In this document: piece after piece, positions 8,869 through 18,689 of the stretch
Position numbering within the stretch: the first letter of the stretch is position 1
Layout of the letters: each line of letters opens with the position of its first letter
NCBI RefSeq assembly: GCF_005116655.2
Contig: NZ_CP050698.1
Location: 124,001 to 188,000, forward strand
Direction of reading: 5' to 3'
Origin: Desulfosediminicola flagellatus
GTDB lineage: Bacteria > Desulfobacterota > Desulfobulbia > Desulfobulbales > Desulfocapsaceae
Length of the DNA: 64,000 bases
Position numbers and translations under genes: made by a program
Notes under the pieces: generated by a model
Seen by the model: the letters and a program-made list of their open reading frames with translations, nothing else
Database searches by the model: none
Told to the model about the DNA's origin: nothing

Positions 8869-9678
8869 TCACTTCTCTGGGTGTCGTGTTGATCTAATAC
8901 GCAACACCCAGAGAGCGATTCCTGTCACCACCATGATGGTACTTAGTAGTTGTCCCATGGTCATCATGCCGAAAAGAAATCCTATTTGCTGGTCCGGCTC
9001 TCGTGCTAATTCAACAATAGATCTAAAAATTCCATAACAGATCAGGAATAGGGCGAGAATAGAGCCGTGCGGCCAGTTGGGTCTCTTGTCCCACGGACGA
9101 TTTCTACACCACCAGAGTAGTGTGAATAATACTAGCCCTTCAAGAAACGCCTCATATAGCTGTGACGGGTGTCGTGTCACAGGGCCTCCTGTAGGAAATA
9201 CCATTCCCCACGGAAGATCAGTTGACCTTCCGTATAACTCGCCATTGATAAAATTGCCGATACGACCAAAGCCGAGGCCGATTGGAATTGTCGCAACATA
9301 AATATCAGCACTGGGCCAGAAATCTATTTTATGCTTTCTGGTATAAATCCAGCCGCTGACTATGAGTGCAAAGCAGGCGCCATGAAATGATAATCCTCCT
9401 GCCCAGATCGCCAGCAATTCACTGGGGTGTGAGAGGTAATAATCCAGATTGTAAAAAAGTATATATCCGAGTCTGCCACCAATAACGACACTGAGAATAA
9501 GAACGAGGTTGATATCCTCAAAATGTTTAGCGAGCTGGGTGAAGTTATGTTGCTTGATCTGCTTGCGAACCAGGAAATAGCTGGAGGCAAATCCAAGAAC
9601 ATACATCAGGCCATACCATCGCACGGCAAGCGGGCCAAGGCTGAAGATTATCGGGTCTATTTCAGGGTAAGTGAGCAT
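8869..9678 (-). CDS. lgt: Prolipoprotein diacylglyceryl transferase
   Basis: Inner-membrane enzyme that transfers diacylglycerol from phosphatidylglycerol to the lipobox cysteine of prelipoproteins. Seen: seven hydrophobic segments and the Lgt signature GRIGNFINGELYGR in the middle of the protein. Length of 269 residues is typical. The start is 7 bases beyond the mnmG stop, so it is probably co-transcribed downstream of mnmG. Lipoproteins encoded in this window, such as the TPR protein at 18.8 kb, are potential substrates. Confidence 0.96.
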   Translation of the reverse strand: MLTYPEIDPIIFSLGPLAVRWYGLMYVLGFASSYFLVRKQIKQHNFTQLAKHFEDINLVLILSVVIGGRLGYILFYNLDYYLSHPSELLAIWAGGLSFHGACFALIVSGWIYTRKHKIDFWPSADIYVATIPIGLGFGRIGNFINGELYGRSTDLPWGMVFPTGGPVTRHPSQLYEAFLEGLVLFTLLWWCRNRPWDKRPNWPHGSILALFLICYGIFRSIVELAREPDQQIGFLFGMMTMGQLLSTIMVVTGIALWVLRIRSTRHPEK

Positions 9679-9685
9679 TGAGGAT

Positions 9686-11572
9686 TTATAAGGATCCGAG
9701 TCTGCGCAAGTGAACCTGCAAAACTGAGATCGCAGCAGGTGTTATTCCGGAGATCCTTGAAGCCTGTCCTAGAGATAACGGTTTGACTGTTGTAAGTTTT
9801 TCGACAACCTCATTAGATAGTCCTGACATCGAAGCATAGTCCAAGCCTTCAGGTAGCTTAAGCGCTTCAAGTTTTCTAAAGCGTTCAACTTGTTCTTGTT
9901 GTCTGACTATATATCCATGAAATTTTACTTCTAGTTGCACTTCTTCACATTCTTTAGATGTGCTCAGTGTGTTTATCTGTGCTGCGAATTCCTCAGGGAG
10001 TGGAAGCATGGCGATTTTTGAGAGGTTCAGCTCAGGGCGTCTGAGGAGATCGGCCAGAGAACATTTTTGCCTGGCGGCTACGCTGTTCAACTGCTCCAGG
10101 GCAGCATTCATTTCGTTTGTGGGCTTGATGAACGACTCATTCAGAAGTTTCATGCCTGACTCGACAGCCAATTTTTTCTGAATGAAGATTTCGTAACGAT
10201 CCTTAGTGAGCAGGCCTGTGTCGTAACCAATCTGGCAGAGTCGCATATCAGCATTGTCTTCTCTCAATAGGAGTCGGTATTCAGCCCGTGAGGTGAACAA
10301 TCTGTATGGTTCTTTAGTTCCCCGTGTCACAAGGTCATCTATAAGTACACCAATATACGCTTCTGATCTGTTCAGAATTAAAGGATCATGTCCGCGGGTA
10401 AAACGAACGGCGTTAATGCCGGCCATTAATCCTTGAGCAGCAGCTTCTTCATAGCCTGAGGTGCCATTTATCTGGCCTGCAAAATATAATCCTTCATACT
10501 TTTTAGTGGCAAGCGATGGTAGCAGCTCAAGCGGGTCTACATAATCATACTCAATCGCATATCCCGGTCGAATAATACGCGCATTCTCAAGGCCTTTTAT
10601 TGAGTTGAGCATAGCTTTTTGTGTAGCAAGCGGTAGACTTGTCGGAATGCCGTTGGGATATACTTCTGTCGTGTCAAGACCTTCAGGTTCAATGAAGATC
10701 TGATGTCTGGTCTTTTCAGGAAAGCGCATGACCTTGTCTTCAATTGATGGACAATATCTTGCACCAATTCCCTGGATTACACCGGTGTACATGGGTGACT
10801 GGTCAATCCCCTGACGGATTATCTCGTGTGTCTGCTCATTTGTATAGGTGATATGACAAGGCAATTGTGGCAATGTGTATCTGCCACTTGAGCTAAACGA
10901 AAAATGAGCAGGAGGATCGTCACTATACTGTGCTTCCAGCTCTGAATAATTGATGGTGTTAGCATCAATTCGCGGAACAGTTCCTGTTTTCATCCTGCCG
11001 ACCCGGAAACCGGCTTCTTTGAACCATTCGGCAAGATTCGTTGATGGTGCATCTCCAAGCCTTCCTGCGGGGAAGTTTTTGAGACCAATATGAACAAGGC
11101 CGTTAAGAAAGGTTCCTGTAGCCACGACTACTGCTCCTGCACGAATCTCCTCATTGAGTGACGTTCTCACTCCACAAACTTTTCCGTCTTCGACAATAAG
11201 TGAATCTACAACAGTTTGGCTGATAGAAAGATTTTCCTGACGCTCAAGCACGGATTTCATGCGGAGGTGATAAAGCATTCTGTCAGCTTGTGCTCGTGAA
11301 GATCGTACCGCCGGTCCTTTACTGGTATTCAGACGACGAAACTGAATAGACGTTGCGTCGATGTTCCTGGCCATTTCACCACCAAGAGCATCAATCTCGC
11401 GTACCAGGTGACCTTTGGCAAGTCCGCCGATAGCAGGGTTGCATGACATTGCCCCTATAGTGTCAGCGTTGATAACTGTAACAAGAGTATTGCAGCCCAT
11501 TCTGGCACTGGCCAGAGCTGCCTCACAGCCGGCGTGACCAGCTCCGATAACTATCACATCATAGGTGTTCAT
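9686..11572 (-). CDS. mnmG: tRNA uridine-5-carboxymethylaminomethyl modification enzyme MnmG
   Basis: FAD-dependent partner of MnmE in forming (c)mnm5U34 in wobble position of several tRNAs. Seen: N-terminal FAD-binding motif ([12 protein letters not shown], residues 9-20), the MnmG signature CNPAIGG, and the helical C-terminal domain; 628 residues is full length. Its partner gene mnmE lies at 16.3 kb on the opposite strand, with the rpmH-jag cluster between them. This is a variant of the classical origin-proximal order. Confidence 0.97.
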   Translation of the reverse strand: MNTYDVIVIGAGHAGCEAALASARMGCNTLVTVINADTIGAMSCNPAIGGLAKGHLVREIDALGGEMARNIDATSIQFRRLNTSKGPAVRSSRAQADRMLYHLRMKSVLERQENLSISQTVVDSLIVEDGKVCGVRTSLNEEIRAGAVVVATGTFLNGLVHIGLKNFPAGRLGDAPSTNLAEWFKEAGFRVGRMKTGTVPRIDANTINYSELEAQYSDDPPAHFSFSSSGRYTLPQLPCHITYTNEQTHEIIRQGIDQSPMYTGVIQGIGARYCPSIEDKVMRFPEKTRHQIFIEPEGLDTTEVYPNGIPTSLPLATQKAMLNSIKGLENARIIRPGYAIEYDYVDPLELLPSLATKKYEGLYFAGQINGTSGYEEAAAQGLMAGINAVRFTRGHDPLILNRSEAYIGVLIDDLVTRGTKEPYRLFTSRAEYRLLLREDNADMRLCQIGYDTGLLTKDRYEIFIQKKLAVESGMKLLNESFIKPTNEMNAALEQLNSVAARQKCSLADLLRRPELNLSKIAMLPLPEEFAAQINTLSTSKECEEVQLEVKFHGYIVRQQEQVERFRKLEALKLPEGLDYASMSGLSNEVVEKLTTVKPLSLGQASRISGITPAAISVLQVHLRRLGSL

Positions 11573-11653
11573 TAGATATTATGTAGGACTTAAAAGTTTA
11601 TATAAAGTTTAGCTGAATAGTAAATTTTCTAATCTTTGCTTAATAGTAAAACA

Positions 11654-12490
11654 TTAAAGATTACTGCAATCCCACCAGATGAGAGCCCATCGTGGTGGTG
11701 GATCCCGGTGAATTACCAGCTGCCCTTGCTCGTCCTGGGTAGAGGTGTTTTCTAAGTAACGTTTTAACGTATGTTCTTCACTTGTAGTAAGATCCTTGAT
11801 CATCCATGAATACGATTGTAATGCCTGATCGATATTGTCAAAACGAAGTTCGCGTTCAAGTTCAAGGATGGTTACATTAGGGTGAATTCCCATGGTGTAG
11901 AGAATATTCAGTGTATAAATATAGTCCGGGCCTGATTCGAAATTTCTGCCAAGTGCTTCAAAGAGTAATGGGTCGAATGGCGTTGGGGAAATACGATCGG
12001 TTATAAAAACATATTTTGAAGAATGAGCGTTGAGTTTTTTAATGGCCTCTGCAATATTATCAACACTCATTGAACGTGATGCTATTGCAATGTCGTGTGG
12101 GAGAATGGATTTAGCGTCCCAGTCGTCTTCCCACGCACACTCCACTGTCCGTATGTTTTTCTGCCCGTTTTCCCTGGCGCTGTCTTGTAATATTGCCAGC
12201 ATTCCCGGGGAGAAATCAAGGGCGGTAACGGAGCGGACTTTTTTTGCTATTGGTAAAGCGAGCGTTCCGGGGCCTGATCCAACATCCAGCACTGTCATGT
12301 CTGCTTCAAGGGGGAGGTGTGACATCAGCAGGTCAATATATGGTGATGTTTTATTTCGTGATGCAAACGATGAAGATTTTTTATCCCACTCGGCAGGCCC
12401 TTTGCTGGCCCAGCCTTTTCGGTTCCTGGCATTTTGCCAGAGCTTGATCCAATCTATATCTGAATGTGTGATTTGGTTGAAATCTGTCAT
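11654..12490 (-). CDS. Class I SAM-dependent methyltransferase
   Basis: Predicted cytoplasmic methyltransferase of unknown substrate. Seen: motif I of the Rossmann fold (VLDVGSGPGTLALPIA), followed by the expected acidic and hydrophobic motifs (VTALDFSPGML). The frame continues 92 codons upstream, but this stretch is not protein-like. The ATG at 12490 (MTDFNQI) gives 278 residues and a normal N-terminus. It sits between mnmG and rpmH, facing away from rpmH. Confidence 0.8.
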   Translation of the reverse strand: MTDFNQITHSDIDWIKLWQNARNRKGWASKGPAEWDKKSSSFASRNKTSPYIDLLMSHLPLEADMTVLDVGSGPGTLALPIAKKVRSVTALDFSPGMLAILQDSARENGQKNIRTVECAWEDDWDAKSILPHDIAIASRSMSVDNIAEAIKKLNAHSSKYVFITDRISPTPFDPLLFEALGRNFESGPDYIYTLNILYTMGIHPNVTILELERELRFDNIDQALQSYSWMIKDLTTSEEHTLKRYLENTSTQDEQGQLVIHRDPPPRWALIWWDCSNL

Positions 12491-12609
12491 TAAAGTCACT
12501 GAGAAATAAACACTGAAATTTGAGTATGTGCCGGAAAAAAGGTCATGGCTGAAAGTAGCACAGCAAAACATCTTCTGCAAGATGAGGAGTTGTTTGCCAA
12601 TGAAAATGT

Positions 12610-12639
12610 TTGACAGTATGATTCTAGTGTGGTTAATAT
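12610..12639 (+). promoter_or_regulatory. Candidate sigma-70 promoter for rpmH cluster
   Basis: TTGACA at 12610-12615 and TAATAT at 12634-12639, spaced by 18 bases, lie about 160 bases before rpmH in the 309-base divergent gap 12491-12799. The -35 is a perfect consensus match and the -10 matches four of six positions. Confidence 0.45.
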
Positions 12640-12799
12640 TCTTCTTTTGTGATTTTGAGATCCCCGGTCGAAATTCAGGCAATACTGCCAGAGGGGAAGC
12701 AGGGGCTACACAATAGTATTTTAACAATGTGGGCCTGCAAGAACTTGGAAAACTAACATACTCCACCTACTGTGGATTTGTACAACGAGGAAGTGAACA

Positions 12800-12937
12800 A
12801 TGAGCAAACGTACTTTTCAGCCAAGCAATATCAAACGTAAACGCACACATGGATTTCGTGCCCGTATGGCAACCCGCGGTGGACGTGCTGTCCTGAATGC
12901 CCGCAGAGCTCGCGGTCGTAAACGTCTGGCAGTATAA
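12800..12937 (+). CDS. rpmH: 50S ribosomal protein L34
   Basis: Small basic protein of the large ribosomal subunit. The 45-residue frame [10 protein letters not shown]...KRLAV shows the L34 signature ([12 protein letters not shown], then the basic RRARGRKRL end). GAGG nine bases before the ATG is a good ribosome site. It is the first gene of the conserved rpmH-rnpA-yidD-yidC-jag-mnmE order and overlaps or abuts rnpA. Confidence 0.97.
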   Translation: MSKRTFQPSNIKRKRTHGFRARMATRGGRAVLNARRARGRKRLAV

Positions 12938-12947
12938 GTTTACTTTT

Positions 12948-13304
12948 TTGAAAAGATTTCCATTCTCTAAAGACTCCCAGATTCGTAAAGGCTGGGAGTA
13001 TGATAGAGTTTACGACCAGGGAAAACGCTTGCACGGTAAGGGGTTTACACTCATTTGCCGTGCAAATGACCTTGGGCACAGCCGGATTGGTGTAAGTGTC
13101 AATCGTAAAATTCGTGGCGCAGTCAGAAGAAACCGGCTCAAGCGAATAATTCGTGAGTCTTTTCGTTTGCAGCGCGACAACTATCCATCCGGGGCAGATA
13201 TTGTGTTCGCTGTTCGTCCTGATTTTGAGTTTTCATCACCCATCAGTATATGCCAGGCTGTTGAACCACTGACCTGTAGGTGGAGAGGAATCCATGAAGG
13301 CTGA
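12948..13304 (+). CDS. rnpA: Ribonuclease P protein component
   Basis: Protein subunit of RNase P, which matures the 5' ends of tRNAs together with the M1-type RNA. Seen: the RnpA signature with the arginine-rich RNR motif ([14 protein letters not shown]). The frame is open back to 12897 inside rpmH. I prefer the TTG at 12948, eleven bases after the rpmH stop, giving 118 residues, the usual size; an upstream start overlapping rpmH is the alternative. The stop overlaps the yidD start by 11 bases, indicating coupled translation. Confidence 0.9.
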   Translation: MKRFPFSKDSQIRKGWEYDRVYDQGKRLHGKGFTLICRANDLGHSRIGVSVNRKIRGAVRRNRLKRIIRESFRLQRDNYPSGADIVFAVRPDFEFSSPISICQAVEPLTCRWRGIHEG

Positions 13305-13533
13305 GATGAAATTATCTCAGGTTCCAAGAATAATTGCATTGGGATTAGTGAGGGGATATCAATATGTAATCTCTCCTTTATTACCACCCAGTTGTCGTTT
13401 TATCCCCACCTGTTCGACGTATACCATCCAGGCAATAGAGAAATATGGCGCAATTCGTGGTTCGTTCCTCGGAATTCGTCGCATTTTGCGTTGTCACCCA
13501 TTTTCCCGAGGCGGTTATGATCCTGTGCAGTAA
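13294..13533 (+). CDS. yidD: Membrane protein insertion efficiency factor YidD
   Basis: Small membrane-associated protein that aids YidC-dependent insertion. The 79-residue sequence has the diagnostic [19 protein letters not shown] and the [17 protein letters not shown] end. It overlaps rnpA by 11 bases and precedes yidC, as in most bacteria. Two earlier-in-frame methionines (MKAEMKL) leave a small start ambiguity; the family usually begins close to the second. Confidence 0.95.
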   Translation: MKAEMKLSQVPRIIALGLVRGYQYVISPLLPPSCRFIPTCSTYTIQAIEKYGAIRGSFLGIRRILRCHPFSRGGYDPVQ

Positions 13534-13607
13534 GCTGTTGCCGCCATTTTTTTCAACCCCATTATCACTGGACCCAGTCTTGTGTGGTAACTTTCATTGG
13601 TAAGGAC

Positions 13608-15260
13608 ATGGATACCTATAGAACCATTCTGGCAGTAGTACTCTCTTTCGCCATCCTGTTTGGATATCAATATTTTTTCGTAGGATTTGGACCGCAGGAA
13701 GTGCCGGTTGAAACCACTGTCGAGGCAACCACCTCAACGGGTGGTACCGGATCAGGAACAACGCAGATTGTTCAGGCACCTGTTCCTGCAGCGGCAGTAC
13801 CTCAGCCGGCTGTCCTTAATCCTGATGCTAAAGATATTACTGTAGAAACAGAGTTGTATACTGCTGTATTTACCGAGAATGGCGGTGCATTAAAAAATCT
13901 TGTTTTACGAAATCATAAGGAAACTAACGCGAAAGATTCGCTTGGTATGGAGCTTGTCAATAGTGATGACTCTACCGGTTATCCTTTGAAGTTCTCCTGG
14001 GGTAGTGTTGCAACACAGGACCTACTTTATAAAAGCAGTGGTGCTGATGTAACGTTTGTTAACGGAACGGCTCAACTTGTTATGGAGGCTGATGCTGGCG
14101 GTGGTTTGATCATCGTTCGGACGTATACCTTCCAGCAGGACAGCTACCTTATTGACCTTGATGTCAGTGTGCAGAACATGTCAGGTCAGCCCCTTCAAGG
14201 TAATGCTCAGCTGCATCAGGTAAACACACCATTCCAAAAGACCGGCAGTCCTGCTGATAGATTTTTATTTAGAGGACCAGCTAGTTATGTGAATGGTGAG
14301 CTCTCTGAGGTTAAGGCTGGTGATTTTGAAGAGGGTCCGGTTACAATTCAAGGCAATGTTGAATGGGCAGGATATGGCGGTAACTACTTTATTCGTGCCA
14401 TGGTGCCACTCGATGGAGCCGGTAACAGTTATGTTATGCAGGGTACCGAAGATCTTACTTACACTACACTGTCCGGTAACCTCGATACTTTACAGTCAGG
14501 AACTCAGAAAAATTATCAATACAAGATTTACTATGGCCCAAAGAAGGTAAAACTCCTTCAGGAACTTGGTTACAATCTTGAACGATCTGTGAACTTCGGT
14601 TGGTTTGATATTATTGCAAGGCCTACATTGTGGCTGCTCAATTTCTTCTACGGATTTGTCAAAAACTACGGTATTGCCATTATTATGGTAACCATGATGT
14701 TTAAGGCAGTTTTCTGGCCGATTACCCAGAAGGGTATGAAGTCTATGAAGAATATGCAGAAACTTCAGCCTAAGATGGTGAAGCTGAAAGAGAAGTATAA
14801 GGATGATCCTACCAGGATGAACCAAGAAGTGATGAGCCTGTATAAAACCTACAGAGTAAATCCTCTTGGTGGTTGCCTGCCGATGGTATTGCAGATTCCG
14901 GTTTTCTTTGCATTGTATAAGGTTCTACTTCAATCCATTGAGTTGCGGCATGCACCATTTATGTTATGGATAAGTGACCTTTCAGCGCCAGATCGTCTCT
15001 GGATCGGGTTTGATCTTCCTTATCTTGGAGGTATTCCGGTTCTGACACTCATGATGGGTGCCTCAATGTATTTTCAGCAGAAGCTTACTCCAACAACTGC
15101 AGATCCTGCGCAGGCAAAGATTCTTCAGTTTTTACCAATTATTTTCACCTTTATGTTTCTGAATTTTGCATCCGGTCTGGTACTGTATTGGTTTGTTAAC
15201 AACCTGCTGTCCATTTTGCAGCAGCAGTTGATAAATCGGGACACTGCAAAGGCTTCATAG
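13608..15260 (+). CDS. yidC: Membrane protein insertase YidC
   Basis: Inner-membrane insertase/chaperone acting alone or with SecYEG. Seen: N-terminal transmembrane helix (residues 3-22), a large periplasmic beta domain (about 70-330) as in Gram-negative YidC1, and the conserved five-helix core with NPLGGCLPMVLQIPVFFALYK. The start at 13608 (MDTYRTIL) is preferred over an ATG/GTG eight codons earlier because MD(T)xRTI is the usual family N-terminus. This gives 550 residues. The large periplasmic domain confirms an outer-membrane-bearing organism. Confidence 0.96.
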   Translation: MDTYRTILAVVLSFAILFGYQYFFVGFGPQEVPVETTVEATTSTGGTGSGTTQIVQAPVPAAAVPQPAVLNPDAKDITVETELYTAVFTENGGALKNLVLRNHKETNAKDSLGMELVNSDDSTGYPLKFSWGSVATQDLLYKSSGADVTFVNGTAQLVMEADAGGGLIIVRTYTFQQDSYLIDLDVSVQNMSGQPLQGNAQLHQVNTPFQKTGSPADRFLFRGPASYVNGELSEVKAGDFEEGPVTIQGNVEWAGYGGNYFIRAMVPLDGAGNSYVMQGTEDLTYTTLSGNLDTLQSGTQKNYQYKIYYGPKKVKLLQELGYNLERSVNFGWFDIIARPTLWLLNFFYGFVKNYGIAIIMVTMMFKAVFWPITQKGMKSMKNMQKLQPKMVKLKEKYKDDPTRMNQEVMSLYKTYRVNPLGGCLPMVLQIPVFFALYKVLLQSIELRHAPFMLWISDLSAPDRLWIGFDLPYLGGIPVLTLMMGASMYFQQKLTPTTADPAQAKILQFLPIIFTFMFLNFASGLVLYWFVNNLLSILQQQLINRDTAKAS

Positions 15261-15332
15261 CTCCGAACCTGATTTGCTGGCTTGGAGATCGTAAAGCTGT
15301 CTGAAGAGAAACTTAAAGAGCAGAGAATATCA

Positions 15333-16259
15333 ATGTCTGTGGAAAAAAAAGATTTTTACGGAAAAGAAGTTACTGACGCGATCAAAAGTGCTTGTGAAAA
15401 CTTAGGTGTTTCCCAGGAAATGCTTGATATAGAGGTCCTGGAAACAGGTTCAACCGGAATATTCGGACTCATACGAAAGAAAGCAAAAATTCGTGTATCG
15501 CTGAAAGGTAAACCTGAGCCGAAGATAATTGAAGAAGTTGTTGAGACAGTTCCTGTTCCTGAGCCTGCTGTAGTAGAAGAGGTTAAGGAAGAGATATCTG
15601 TTGAAGAGCCGGTAGCAAAAACTGCAAGTGAACCTGTGAAGGAGCCTGAAGTTAAAGAAACAGTTCCTGCCGATAATGCTATTGCTGAGAGTTCTTCAGA
15701 GGCAGAAGAGGTTGATGCATCACCAGAGAGTCTTGAGATTGTGAAGTCTGAAGTCGAACAGCTTGTTACTCTGATGGGTTTTCCCTCGGATGTGCAGGTT
15801 GCCGCCGAAGGGCTTTCAATAACATGTGATATTAAGGGTGAACACGAAGAAGCATTGGCTGGACCGGAAGGGAAGACTTTGGATTCCATCCAATATCTTG
15901 CACGAAAGATGGTCGCTAGAAAATGCCCTGAACGACTTCGGATAGCTATCAATGTTGGTAACTTCAGAGAGCAACGACTCGAACAGTTAAAAGAGCGTGC
16001 TGTTGAGTTAGCTGGCAAGGTTAAAGAGACAGGGAAAACGCATGTTCTTCCGGCGCTGAATCCATCTGAAAGACGTGAGATTCATATGGTCCTTCAGGAG
16101 GACAAAGATGTTCGAAGCCGATCTGTCGGTGACGGTCTCTTCAAAAAAATACTGATTTATAAACCCGGTAAAGGTAACCGAGGTGGGCGGCGGAAAAGTC
16201 CACCACGTGGCCGAAGAGGGAAAAATAACCGAAACGGCAATTCTTCTAACGAAGAGTAA
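15333..16259 (+). CDS. jag: Jag/KhpB-type RNA-binding protein (Jag-N, KH, R3H)
   Basis: Cytoplasmic single-stranded nucleic-acid-binding protein of the yidC neighbourhood. Seen: Jag-N domain (GKEVTDAIKSACENLGV), KH-type domain (AGPEGKTLDSIQYLARKM) and R3H domain (ALNPSERREIHMVLQ). Two features are unusual in composition: a long Glu/Val/Pro-rich acidic linker of about 80 residues between Jag-N and KH, and a Gly/Arg/Asn-rich basic tail. The start at 15333 (MSVEKKDF) fits the domain start better than the TTG at 15282. A strong terminator follows immediately. Confidence 0.92.
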   Translation: MSVEKKDFYGKEVTDAIKSACENLGVSQEMLDIEVLETGSTGIFGLIRKKAKIRVSLKGKPEPKIIEEVVETVPVPEPAVVEEVKEEISVEEPVAKTASEPVKEPEVKETVPADNAIAESSSEAEEVDASPESLEIVKSEVEQLVTLMGFPSDVQVAAEGLSITCDIKGEHEEALAGPEGKTLDSIQYLARKMVARKCPERLRIAINVGNFREQRLEQLKERAVELAGKVKETGKTHVLPALNPSERREIHMVLQEDKDVRSRSVGDGLFKKILIYKPGKGNRGGRRKSPPRGRRGKNNRNGNSSNEE

Positions 16260-16267
16260 ATATCATC

Positions 16268-16297
16268 AACCACCCTGTGCCTGCAGGGTGGTTTTTT
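16268..16297 (+). terminator. Rho-independent terminator after jag
   Basis: AACCACCCTG (16268-16277), 6-base loop, CAGGGTGGTT (16284-16293), then a T-run. It separates jag from mnmE, so mnmE must have its own promoter or depend on readthrough. Confidence 0.88.
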
Positions 16298-16312
16298 CAT
16301 TTGGGCTATTGC

Positions 16313-17692
16313 GTGGAACACAATCAAACTATTGCAGCCATATCCACTCCTCCTGGATCCGGTGGAATCGGCATAATCCGGATAAGCGGTGAGTTGTCTC
16401 TGCCTGTGCTGAAGCAGATTTTTCAACCTCTTGATCAGAACTGTAACTATTTGAGTCATCAGTTGTACTATGGTCATATAGCCGATCCTGAAAGCAGCAA
16501 AATTCTCGATGAAGTTTTGGCTGTGTACATGTGCTCTCCCCGCACCTATACACGTGAGGATGTTGTAGAGATACATTGCCATGGTAGCTATCTTGTTTTG
16601 CAGAATGTTCTGCAATTGATTCTATCTCGCGGTGTGCAGTTGGCTCAACCTGGCGAATTCACTAAGCGTGCGTTTTTGAATGGACGGATCGATTTAACCA
16701 AGGCTGAAGCTGTAATTGATATACTTTCTGCACGTACCCGTAAAGGTGTTGATTTGGCCCAGGAGCAACTCTCCGGGGCTTTGTATAACCAAATAGATGC
16801 CATCCGAAAAAGTCTCACGAATATGCGGGCAGTGATAGAGGTCGCTATCGATTTTCCTGATGAAGATCTTGAAATAGTTGATCACTCTCACATGTTGGCT
16901 CAGCTTGATACTGATGTAGCCAAGCCAATTGTACAGCTGTTACAAGATGCTGATCATGGCAAAATCTATCGGGATGGAATTGCAGTTGTTATTGCAGGTC
17001 TGCCAAATGTCGGTAAGTCCAGTCTGTTGAATACCCTTCTTCAGGAAGAACGAGCTCTGGTAACCGAGATAGCAGGTACAACCAGAGATACAATTGAAGA
17101 ATACCTCGATATTCATGGAATGCCGGTTCGTTTGATTGATACTGCTGGTATACGTGATAATGCTGAAAAGGTTGAAGAGCTTGGAATACAGCGGGCAAAA
17201 AGCCAGATTAATGAAGCAGATCTTGTGCTTTTCATGGTTGATGGTTCCCGTGAAATAACTGATGATGATGTGAAGCTATTCAACTCTGTATCGCATAAAC
17301 CTCTTGTAGTTGTCGTTAACAAGATTGATGTGGTAGGCAGAAGTGCGAGTTTTACAGAACAGCTTAATACCGATGCGCCTGCTGTGTTTATCTCTGCCAG
17401 AGAGCAACGGGGGATTGGTGATCTGAAAGATGGAATATTCCAGCGAGTCACTACCGGTGGAGAACAGTGGGAAGAACGAGGCTGTGCACCTAATGTGCGG
17501 CACAAACATGCTTTGCAGCTAGCGCTTGAGGCTGTCAGGCGGGTTGAGGATGCATTTGTAGCAGGCCTTACTGCTGACTTGATAGCAGTTGACCTGCAGG
17601 AGTGTCTGGACCAGCTTAACGATATAGTTGGAGAGACGACCACCGAAGACATTCTGGATGTTATTTTTGAGCAGTTCTGTCTCGGCAAGTAA
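16313..17692 (+). CDS. mnmE: tRNA modification GTPase MnmE
   Basis: Potassium-activated GTPase that with MnmG modifies U34 of tRNAs. Seen: N-terminal TrmE fold (TIAAISTPPGSGGIGIIR), G domain with GLPNVGKSS, DTAGIR and NKID motifs, and the C-terminal catalytic cysteine motif ending FCLGK. The frame opens with a GTG at 16277, but that codon lies inside the jag terminator stem. The GTG at 16313 gives 459 residues, the normal size, and the normal N-terminus. Confidence 0.95.
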   Translation: MEHNQTIAAISTPPGSGGIGIIRISGELSLPVLKQIFQPLDQNCNYLSHQLYYGHIADPESSKILDEVLAVYMCSPRTYTREDVVEIHCHGSYLVLQNVLQLILSRGVQLAQPGEFTKRAFLNGRIDLTKAEAVIDILSARTRKGVDLAQEQLSGALYNQIDAIRKSLTNMRAVIEVAIDFPDEDLEIVDHSHMLAQLDTDVAKPIVQLLQDADHGKIYRDGIAVVIAGLPNVGKSSLLNTLLQEERALVTEIAGTTRDTIEEYLDIHGMPVRLIDTAGIRDNAEKVEELGIQRAKSQINEADLVLFMVDGSREITDDDVKLFNSVSHKPLVVVVNKIDVVGRSASFTEQLNTDAPAVFISAREQRGIGDLKDGIFQRVTTGGEQWEERGCAPNVRHKHALQLALEAVRRVEDAFVAGLTADLIAVDLQECLDQLNDIVGETTTEDILDVIFEQFCLGK

Positions 17693-17757
17693 TAGAGTAA
17701 TTGAGGCTGCATCTGGGCAAGGATAACTTTCACAAGCAAAATGGGTATTGCTTGATC

Positions 17758-17797
17758 AGTGCCAAAGTGAACTCTTTTAACAATTCACTTTGGCACT
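17758..17797. terminator. Bidirectional terminator between mnmE and elbB
   Basis: A 14-bp perfect stem, AGTGCCAAAGTGAA (17758-17771) with TTCACTTTGGCACT (17784-17797), and a 12-base T/A-rich loop lie between convergent genes mnmE and elbB. Confidence 0.8.
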
Positions 17798-17809
17798 CTC
17801 CTTAAGAAA

Positions 17810-18463
17810 TCAGATCATTTCTAAAACTGCCTTCACAAGTTTTTCCGCACCTTCTGCAATTTGATCAACCCTTGAATCCAGCATGTAGCAAGGAGTTGTC
17901 ACTAATTTATTCTCTTTATCTATACAGATCTCACAGTGAGTTGTATTTTTATGTGAGGCGCCCATTGCCTGCACATTACCAGCGGTGCCGGGATCCCCTC
18001 CGATTGTCAAATATGCTCCAGGAATGAGGCGTGCCAGAATAACCGGTGCAATGCAAAGAGCACCAACAGGCTTTCCCGTAGCGTGCATTGCAAGTATGGC
18101 CCTGGAAACTTCATCGTTTACCGTGCATTCAGGACCGGTAAAAGCATAGTCCGATAAATTCTTCGCAGCACCGAACCCACCGGGAATGATAAGCGCGTCA
18201 AATGTATCCGCACTAAACTCTGCGAGAGGTTTAATCTTTCCTCTGGCAATTCTGGCAGATTCAGTAAGGACATTTCTCTTTTCATCTACTGGCTCAGCAG
18301 TAAGATGATTAATAACATGGGTTTGAATAATGTCTGGTGCGAAGCACATGTAGTCCGCATTGTTTTTATGAATCGCCAGTAAGGAAAGGGTGGCTTCGTG
18401 TATTTCGGAGCCGTCCATGTGACCACAGCCGGAAAGAATAACAGCAAGTGTTGGATGTTTCAA
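17810..18463 (-). CDS. elbB: ElbB-like glyoxalase of the DJ-1/PfpI superfamily
   Basis: Homolog of E. coli ElbB (isoprenoid biosynthesis glyoxalase, reported glyoxalase activity), a cytoplasmic DJ-1/PfpI-fold protein. Seen: VILSGCGHMDGSEIHEA at the N-terminus, LIIPGGFGAAKNLSD, and the nucleophile-elbow GALCIAPV. The open frame extends 40 codons further, but an AGGAGG directly precedes a TTG at 18463, giving exactly the 217 residues expected for the family. It is flanked downstream by a bidirectional terminator. Confidence 0.92.
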   Translation of the reverse strand: MKHPTLAVILSGCGHMDGSEIHEATLSLLAIHKNNADYMCFAPDIIQTHVINHLTAEPVDEKRNVLTESARIARGKIKPLAEFSADTFDALIIPGGFGAAKNLSDYAFTGPECTVNDEVSRAILAMHATGKPVGALCIAPVILARLIPGAYLTIGGDPGTAGNVQAMGASHKNTTHCEICIDKENKLVTTPCYMLDSRVDQIAEGAEKLVKAVLEMI

Positions 18464-18689
18464 AAGGTGTACCTCCTTTTGAGATTGGAAAAGATCAGCT
18501 GCCATTGAAGCATAGTTCCAATGGCAGCTGCCTGATAGATCGTAAACGTTCTTCCAAAACGAAAGCCGAACTTGGTATGTCAAACGAGAGCACTTTAAAC
18601 CTCATCTTTCACACTAAGCACCCTACTGAAACAATATTATTGCCATTTTTAACAAGATTTTGATCATATAGGGGGAGGTGTTGTATACT
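18464..18689. other. Upstream region of elbB
   Basis: Contains the AGGAGG ribosome site of elbB (18469-18477 region on the minus strand) and presumably its promoter. The open frame in this stretch is not protein-like. Nothing else was recognised before the repeat array begins. Confidence 0.4.

Noticed and set aside
12491..12799. Possible replication origin near rpmH/mnmG
   Set aside because: The gene order is origin-like, but only one loose DnaA-box-like stretch (TGTGGATTT) was seen; no dnaA, dnaN or box cluster is present in the window.
15356..16018. 220-codon minus-strand open frame opposite jag
   Set aside because: Shadow of the codon bias of jag (Ser/Thr-rich product, no ribosome site).
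17113..17739. 208-codon minus-strand open frame opposite mnmE
   Set aside because: Low-complexity Ser/Thr product opposite a well-defined GTPase; a shadow frame.
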